Positions 6,617 through 10,102 of a stretch of DNA of 10,102 nucleotides are shown here, piece after piece; the first letter of the stretch is position 1, and every line of letters starts with the position of its first letter. The DNA is from Flavobacteriales bacterium (GTDB taxonomy: Bacteria; Bacteroidota; Bacteroidia; Flavobacteriales_D; Sanyastnellaceae): positions 7,259 through 17,360 of the forward strand of contig JANRAA010000240.1 of the NCBI GenBank assembly GCA_030728235.1, given 5' to 3'. The notes under the pieces are model-generated. The model had not been told where the DNA came from. It did not search any database and was given only the letters and a program-made list of their open reading frames with translations. The position numbers and the translations under genes were made by a program.

Positions 6617-6653
6617 AATTGCTTAAATTCATGTAATCTAAAAATTACCCAAT

Positions 6654-7970
6654 ATGAAAAAAGCTTTACTACTTTCATTTTTATGTCTGCCCAGCACGCT
6701 CATTTTTGCTCAAAATGCTCCTATTGATTTTGAAACAGGAGGTTATGGTGCTGATTGGACATGGGCTGTCTTCGAAAACGTCGACAACCCTCCTCTAGAG
6801 ATCATTGCCAACCCTGATATGGATGCCGTTAACGGATCTGCAACAGTAGCAAAATTTACTGCACGCGAAGCAGGTCAGCCTTGGGCTGGATGTGAATCGT
6901 TGCACGGGTCCGACATCGGCCAGTACACCCTTACACCTGAAACAAGTGTCATCAAAATCATGGTGTGGAAAAGCACGATCAGTGATGTGGGTATAAAACT
7001 GGTTGAACCAGGAAATGGTTCACTGGGCGAAATCAAAATCGCTAACACAGTGGTCAACCAATGGGAAGAAATCACGTTCGATTTCTCTTCTCGTGAAGGA
7101 ACTTTGTTCGATCAAATCGTGATTTTCCCTGATTTCTACGATCGTCCGACAGACAACATTTGCTACTTCGACAACATTACCTTTGGTTCGCAAACAGCAA
7201 ACCCAATCCCTACTCCTCTTACCGCTGCACCTGACCCTGTAATTCCTGATTCTTTGGTTATTTCAATGTTCAGCGATGTTTACACCGATGTAGCTGTAGA
7301 CACTTGGCAAACCGTTTGGTCATCTACCGCTCTTAGCGAAATTGAAGTCGCTGGCAATCCGACAAAAAAGTATAGCCAACTCGATTTCGTAGGCATCGAA
7401 ACTGTGGGTGCAAACCTCATCGATGCGTCTAATATGACCAATTTCCACCTCGATTTCTGGTCGCACAACATCACTGAGTTCCGTATCAAATTGGTTGACT
7501 TCGGTGCTGACGGCGCTTTCGAAGGCGGCGATGACTCTGAGCACCAAATCGTTTTTACTCCCACTGCACTTGAAGAGTGGGTGTCGTTCGACATTCCAAT
7601 GTCTGACTTTACCGGCCTTACATCTTCAGGCCACATCGCTCAATTGATTCTGTCTTGTCTGCCTGTTGGCGGTGGCGTGGCATACATCGACAACGTCTAC
7701 TACAGCCGTCCACCAATTGTGAGTGTAGGCGAAATTAACGCAGCAACGTTCGACATCTACCCGAACCCAACGCAAAACAACTTGCGCATCACTGCAAATT
7801 CACCAGTTGAACGCATCGAAGTATTCAACCTTGTTGGAGAGCGTGTTGCTGATGTTCAGCCAATGGCGAATAACACAAACATTGACCTTGCTGCTCAAAG
7901 CCAGGGGATTTACCTTGTGAAGGTTACCATTAACGGACAAACATCAGTTCGTAAAGTGGTGAAGAACTAA
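6654..7970 (+). CDS. T9SS-secreted protein with two CBM-like beta-sandwich modules
   Basis: 438 aa. Sec signal peptide (1-19, cut near IFA|QN) followed by two beta-rich modules joined by a proline-rich linker (183-198). Module 1 (about 22-178) contains the IDFETGGYGADW opening, IKIMVWKSTISDVGIKLVE (100-118), WEEITFDFS (137-145) and YFDNITFG (171-178). Module 2 (about 200-351) repeats the same order: FHLDFWSHNITEFRIKLVD (264-282), EEWVSFDIP (307-315), YIDNVYYS (344-351). The ordering and the terminal [IF]DN strand resemble galactose-binding-like/carbohydrate-binding folds. The last 74 residues (365-438) are a type A T9SS sorting domain: FDIYPNPTQNNLRI, VFNLVGERV, GIYLVKVTINGQ, KVVKN. The protein should cross the outer membrane and be released or attached to the cell surface. 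No catalytic domain is visible, so a binding or adhesion role is likely; the ligand is unknown. A terminator follows. Confidence 0.85.
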   Translation: MKKALLLSFLCLPSTLIFAQNAPIDFETGGYGADWTWAVFENVDNPPLEIIANPDMDAVNGSATVAKFTAREAGQPWAGCESLHGSDIGQYTLTPETSVIKIMVWKSTISDVGIKLVEPGNGSLGEIKIANTVVNQWEEITFDFSSREGTLFDQIVIFPDFYDRPTDNICYFDNITFGSQTANPIPTPLTAAPDPVIPDSLVISMFSDVYTDVAVDTWQTVWSSTALSEIEVAGNPTKKYSQLDFVGIETVGANLIDASNMTNFHLDFWSHNITEFRIKLVDFGADGAFEGGDDSEHQIVFTPTALEEWVSFDIPMSDFTGLTSSGHIAQLILSCLPVGGGVAYIDNVYYSRPPIVSVGEINAATFDIYPNPTQNNLRITANSPVERIEVFNLVGERVADVQPMANNTNIDLAAQSQGIYLVKVTINGQTSVRKVVKN

Positions 7971-8006
7971 AAGATTAGAGTTTACTATTTGGTGTTTTTT
8001 TGAAAG

Positions 8007-8045
8007 GCGTTGCACAGCAGTTTTGTTGTTGCAACGCTTTTTTTT
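8007..8045 (+). terminator. Intrinsic terminator after the first secreted-protein gene
   Basis: GCGTTGCA (8007-8014) pairs with TGCAACGC (8030-8037); the 15-nt loop may pair partly inside. Eight T follow at 8038-8045. It is 36 nt after the stop and separates the two secreted-protein genes into independent transcripts. Confidence 0.88.
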
Positions 8046-8229
8046 CGGCTCAACAAATCATTGCCGCGCTTCTGACCCGGTTGATAGCGCCGACCTCTCG
8101 CGTCCCAGCAACAGAGTCGACATAAACACAATTATTCCCATAAAATCAGACTTTTCATGTCTACGCGTGACGCGTTTTCTAACCATTCATCTCAACTTAG
8201 CGCTTCAAATCACTTTCAAATCTATTGTT
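8046..8229 (+). promoter_or_regulatory. Presumed promoter and leader of the propeller gene
   Basis: The terminator at 8007-8045 implies that a promoter must lie here, but no TAnnTTTG box is found within one mismatch at a sensible place. The visible oddity is a doubled ACGCGT (8163-8168 and 8170-8175). The stretch stays open in frame with the downstream gene but has no ATG and no signal-peptide-like sequence, so it is treated as non-coding. Confidence 0.35.
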
Positions 8230-9741
8230 ATGAACCTCACTTCTCAATTCAAAACATTCCTTTGTTCGGTGTTCTTTCTGCCACTCTTAACTACTGCTCA
8301 GTGGGTGCAACAAGGCAACGATATTTTGGGCTCAAACAATGGCGACTTCGCGGGGTACTCTTCAAGCATCAACGGCGACGGCAGTATTGTCGCAGTAGGA
8401 AGCAGAAATGCCAACGTCGGGGCCGGAAATGTAAAAGTATACCAATGGGATGGTGATCAATGGAACCAAATGGGCAATGCCATTGAAGGTGCCGCAGATT
8501 ATGAATGGTGCGGTCACAATGTAGCCTTAAACGGTGCAGGAAACATAATGGCTGTATCGGCAAACGGATACTACAACAGCAACCTGGTAAGTGTTGGCTG
8601 GGTTAAAATATTTGAATGGGATGGCAGCAATTGGATGCAAAGGGGGTTAACCCTCGAAGGCGATGAGAACCCACTGGGTTTCACTACCTTTTTTGGATAC
8701 GGGGTCGACCTCAACGACGACGGCTCAACAGTGGCCATTGGTGGCCCGAACAAATGGGGAATAAATGGCGAACAAAACCTCGGATACGCAAAAGTATTCG
8801 ATTGGGATGGCGCCAACTGGGTCCAAAGAGGCATTGATTTATGGGGTGCTGAAAACCAAACCAGCTTTGGTTTCGATGTTGCTTTGAGCGCTGACGGACA
8901 AAATCTTGCCGTTGGAGCGCCGAAATTCGGTCCGCTATTTCAAGAAACAGGATACGTGAGCATCTTTCAATGGGTGCAGGGCACCTGGATGCAAATGGGT
9001 GAAAACATTGAAGGATCGCTAGAAGGCGACGACTCGGGATCGGCAGTGGCTTTGTCTGGCAACGGACAATCGGTTGTCATTGGTGCTCCGGGTTATGTTG
9101 TTGGCACCGAAAACACGCTTGGGGATGTTAAAATCTTCGATTGGACCGGCAGCATTTGGACGCAACGTGGCGAAACACTCTTCGGAATCGAAGAATTAGA
9201 CACCTTTGGGTCATCTGTATCCATTACATCAAACGGACAAAGAATCGCAGTTGGGGCTGAAAACCTCACCAACCTCGACCCAATTGCTGGGAGCGCTGGC
9301 GGAAACTTCATCTTCGATTGGGATGGAAACAGCTGGGTGCAATACGGAGAAACCATTATGGGCGATGAAAGCATGGAGTTTAGCGGACAGTCAGAATTAA
9401 GCAACGATGGCAGCGCGCTTTGCATTGGCTCTTTTGGTTACGGGTCGGGTGGCAGAGCACGCGTTTTCAGAGATGCAGAATGGGTTGGCGTAACCGAAAA
9501 ATCAACCAAAACAGAGGTTGAGTGTTATCCAAATCCAGCAGTAAATACCCTGCGTGTTGAAATACAAGGTGGTTATGCAGGCGGGGCGATCTTCAACGCC
9601 ATTGGACAACAAATCGAGCGCATAGGACAAGTGTCGAACGCTTTTAACATCAACGTTTCAAACTATCCCGAAGGAGTGTATATTATATCGCTGCGCGGAA
9701 AAAACGGTGTTCAAACCACCCGATTTATCAAAGCCAATTGA
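8230..9741 (+). CDS. T9SS-secreted seven-bladed beta-propeller protein
   Basis: 503 aa from ATG 8230, which gives a clean signal peptide (1-23, cut near TTA|QW); the frame is open further upstream to a TTG at 8023 that lies inside the terminator, so that start is rejected. The mature part has seven repeats of about 57 aa. Each has an inner strand of the form VALSxDGxxVAVGAP (starting near 45, 98, 158, 217, 273, 329, 388), then VKIFDWDG (68, 125, 187, 243, 300, 359, 409), then WxQxGxxLxG. That last motif occurs seven times, at W25, W78, W135, W197, W253, W310 and W369. The first copy lies before blade 1 and can complete the last blade, a classic ring closure. Related repeats are FG-GAP/integrin-alpha-like. 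A T9SS type A sorting domain ends it (428-503: CYPNPAVNTLRVEI, AIFNAIGQQIE, GVYIISLRGKNG). Probably a surface or secreted binding protein; the ligand is unknown. Confidence 0.88.
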   Translation: MNLTSQFKTFLCSVFFLPLLTTAQWVQQGNDILGSNNGDFAGYSSSINGDGSIVAVGSRNANVGAGNVKVYQWDGDQWNQMGNAIEGAADYEWCGHNVALNGAGNIMAVSANGYYNSNLVSVGWVKIFEWDGSNWMQRGLTLEGDENPLGFTTFFGYGVDLNDDGSTVAIGGPNKWGINGEQNLGYAKVFDWDGANWVQRGIDLWGAENQTSFGFDVALSADGQNLAVGAPKFGPLFQETGYVSIFQWVQGTWMQMGENIEGSLEGDDSGSAVALSGNGQSVVIGAPGYVVGTENTLGDVKIFDWTGSIWTQRGETLFGIEELDTFGSSVSITSNGQRIAVGAENLTNLDPIAGSAGGNFIFDWDGNSWVQYGETIMGDESMEFSGQSELSNDGSALCIGSFGYGSGGRARVFRDAEWVGVTEKSTKTEVECYPNPAVNTLRVEIQGGYAGGAIFNAIGQQIERIGQVSNAFNINVSNYPEGVYIISLRGKNGVQTTRFIKAN

Positions 9742-9884
9742 TCATTTCGACGTATTTCGCGGTTTTAGACAATAACTTCGAACGCTAGAAAGTATCTTCA
9801 CTCTCTGCGATGCGCCAGATCTCCCCGTTTAACAAAAAAATCTTGTACCCACTCCAAAGGGTCAAGCGTTGATCCTTCATCTTC

Positions 9885-10102
9885 AAAAGGTTAATCGCAA
9901 AGAACACAAAGGTCAACGCAGAGAACGCAAAGCTTCTGGGGTTTCCTTATTGGATGAAAATCTTGTTATCTATTAAGGCTCCGCGGGCTCCGCGGAGTAG
10001 GTCATCTCTGCGTTTAAAAAAAAACTACCACCGCACCAAACGCTCCAGAGTAACGCTTCAATTTTTTAAAAGGTTAATCGCAGTGAACGCGAAGGTAAAC
10101 GC
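9885..10102 (+). repeat. Imperfect 35-bp direct repeat, 'cgcaaag'-style intergenic element
   Basis: Positions 9885-9919 and 10068-10102 match at 30 of 35 bases, 183 bp apart; both begin AAAAGGTTAATCGCA. Copy 1 continues into a short period of CGCAGAGAACGCAAAG type (9917-9932); copy 2 is cut by the window edge. AACGCAGAGA (9915-9924) is also found inverted as TCTCTGCGTT (10005-10014). Sequences of this type are familiar dispersed intergenic repeats in Bacteroidota (from memory, not searched). Confidence 0.7.
9979..9997. repeat. GC-rich perfect hairpin inside the repeat element
   Basis: CTCCGCGG (9979-9986), loop GCT, CCGCGGAG (9990-9997): 8 bp perfect stem with a 3-nt loop. It can equally be read as a tandem GGCTCCGCG doublet (9978-9986, 9987-9995). 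It is far more GC-rich than its flanks and has no T-run, so it is not a terminator. Confidence 0.75.

Larger units (their letters stand above)
6237..6653. other. 417-bp non-coding region between response regulator and first secreted protein
   Basis: No credible coding frame on either strand. From left to right it holds an 8-bp palindrome TAACGTTA (6277-6284), a possible promoter (6269-6299), a hairpin (6338-6369), two competing helices (6380-6436), an intrinsic terminator (6446-6482), an 11-bp direct repeat AAAGCCCTATT (6510-6520 and 6567-6577), a phased ACATC array (6528-6565) and a CGTAA/TTACG dyad (6605-6616). The dense structure is more than a simple 3' UTR plus promoter needs. Confidence 0.8.
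9742..10102. other. 360-bp non-coding tail carrying intergenic repeats
   Basis: No coding frame or convincing intrinsic terminator is seen. The stretch 9885-10102 holds a 35-bp direct repeat, an inverted repeat and a GC-rich hairpin, described separately. The remainder (9742-9884) shows nothing recognisable. Confidence 0.7.

Noticed and set aside
7280..7636. Minus-strand open frame of 118 codons
   Set aside because: Antisense to the first T9SS cargo gene, with no family features.
8023..8229. Upstream extension of the propeller gene from a TTG
   Set aside because: It begins inside an intrinsic terminator and would bury the obvious signal peptide that starts at 8230.
9885..9935. Possible CRISPR-like repeats at the right end
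   Set aside because: Copies are imperfect, spaced 183 bp apart and contain no regular spacers; no cas gene is present.
9979..9997. GC hairpin as terminator of the propeller gene
   Set aside because: It lies 238 bp past the stop and has no T-run on either side.

Overview
The window reads as a chromosomal segment of a marine or freshwater Bacteroidota, most likely Flavobacteriales (a Cryomorphaceae-like lineage is a guess). The evidence is two secreted proteins with type IX secretion (T9SS, Por) C-terminal sorting domains, Bacteroidota-type -7 promoter boxes (TAnnTTTG), a lack of Shine-Dalgarno sites, and a periplasmic-TPR histidine kinase of the kind common in this phylum. No rRNA, tRNA, CRISPR array, transposase or phage gene is visible.

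Layout. Positions 21-587 (minus) hold ruvC, the Holliday junction resolvase. Facing the other way, 625-3657 is a compact run of three membrane-linked genes: a flippase-like (LPG synthase TM-region) protein, a membrane-anchored family 2 glycosyltransferase that overlaps it by 4 bp, and a DppC/OppC-type ABC permease 13 nt later. The ruvC/flippase boundary contains two perfect -7 boxes that face each other 5 bp apart. After a 64-nt gap carrying a 13-bp direct repeat comes a two-component system: a TPR-sensor histidine kinase (3722-5554) and a NarL/LuxR-type response regulator (5598-6236).

From 6237 to 6653 there is a 417-bp non-coding stretch. Its left part looks like a structured transcript ending in a textbook intrinsic terminator (6446-6482), possibly a small RNA with its own promoter near 6269-6299. 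Its right part, upstream of the next gene, has four ACATC repeats spaced 10-12 bp apart and a CGTAA/TTACG dyad.

The last third encodes two tandem T9SS cargo proteins. The first (6654-7970) has two related beta-sandwich, carbohydrate-binding-like modules and a sorting domain, and is followed by a terminator at 8007-8045. The second (8230-9741) has seven repeats of about 57 residues that predict a closed seven-bladed beta-propeller, then a sorting domain. The final 360 bp is non-coding and contains an imperfect 35-bp direct repeat of the 'cgcaaagaacgcaaag' style plus a GC-rich hairpin, apparently an intergenic repeat element cut by the window edge.

How the genes may work together: the first three plus-strand genes suggest envelope lipid/glycan and transport work. 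The kinase/regulator pair lies directly upstream of the two secreted proteins, so a link between sensing and their expression is plausible, but it is inference from position only.
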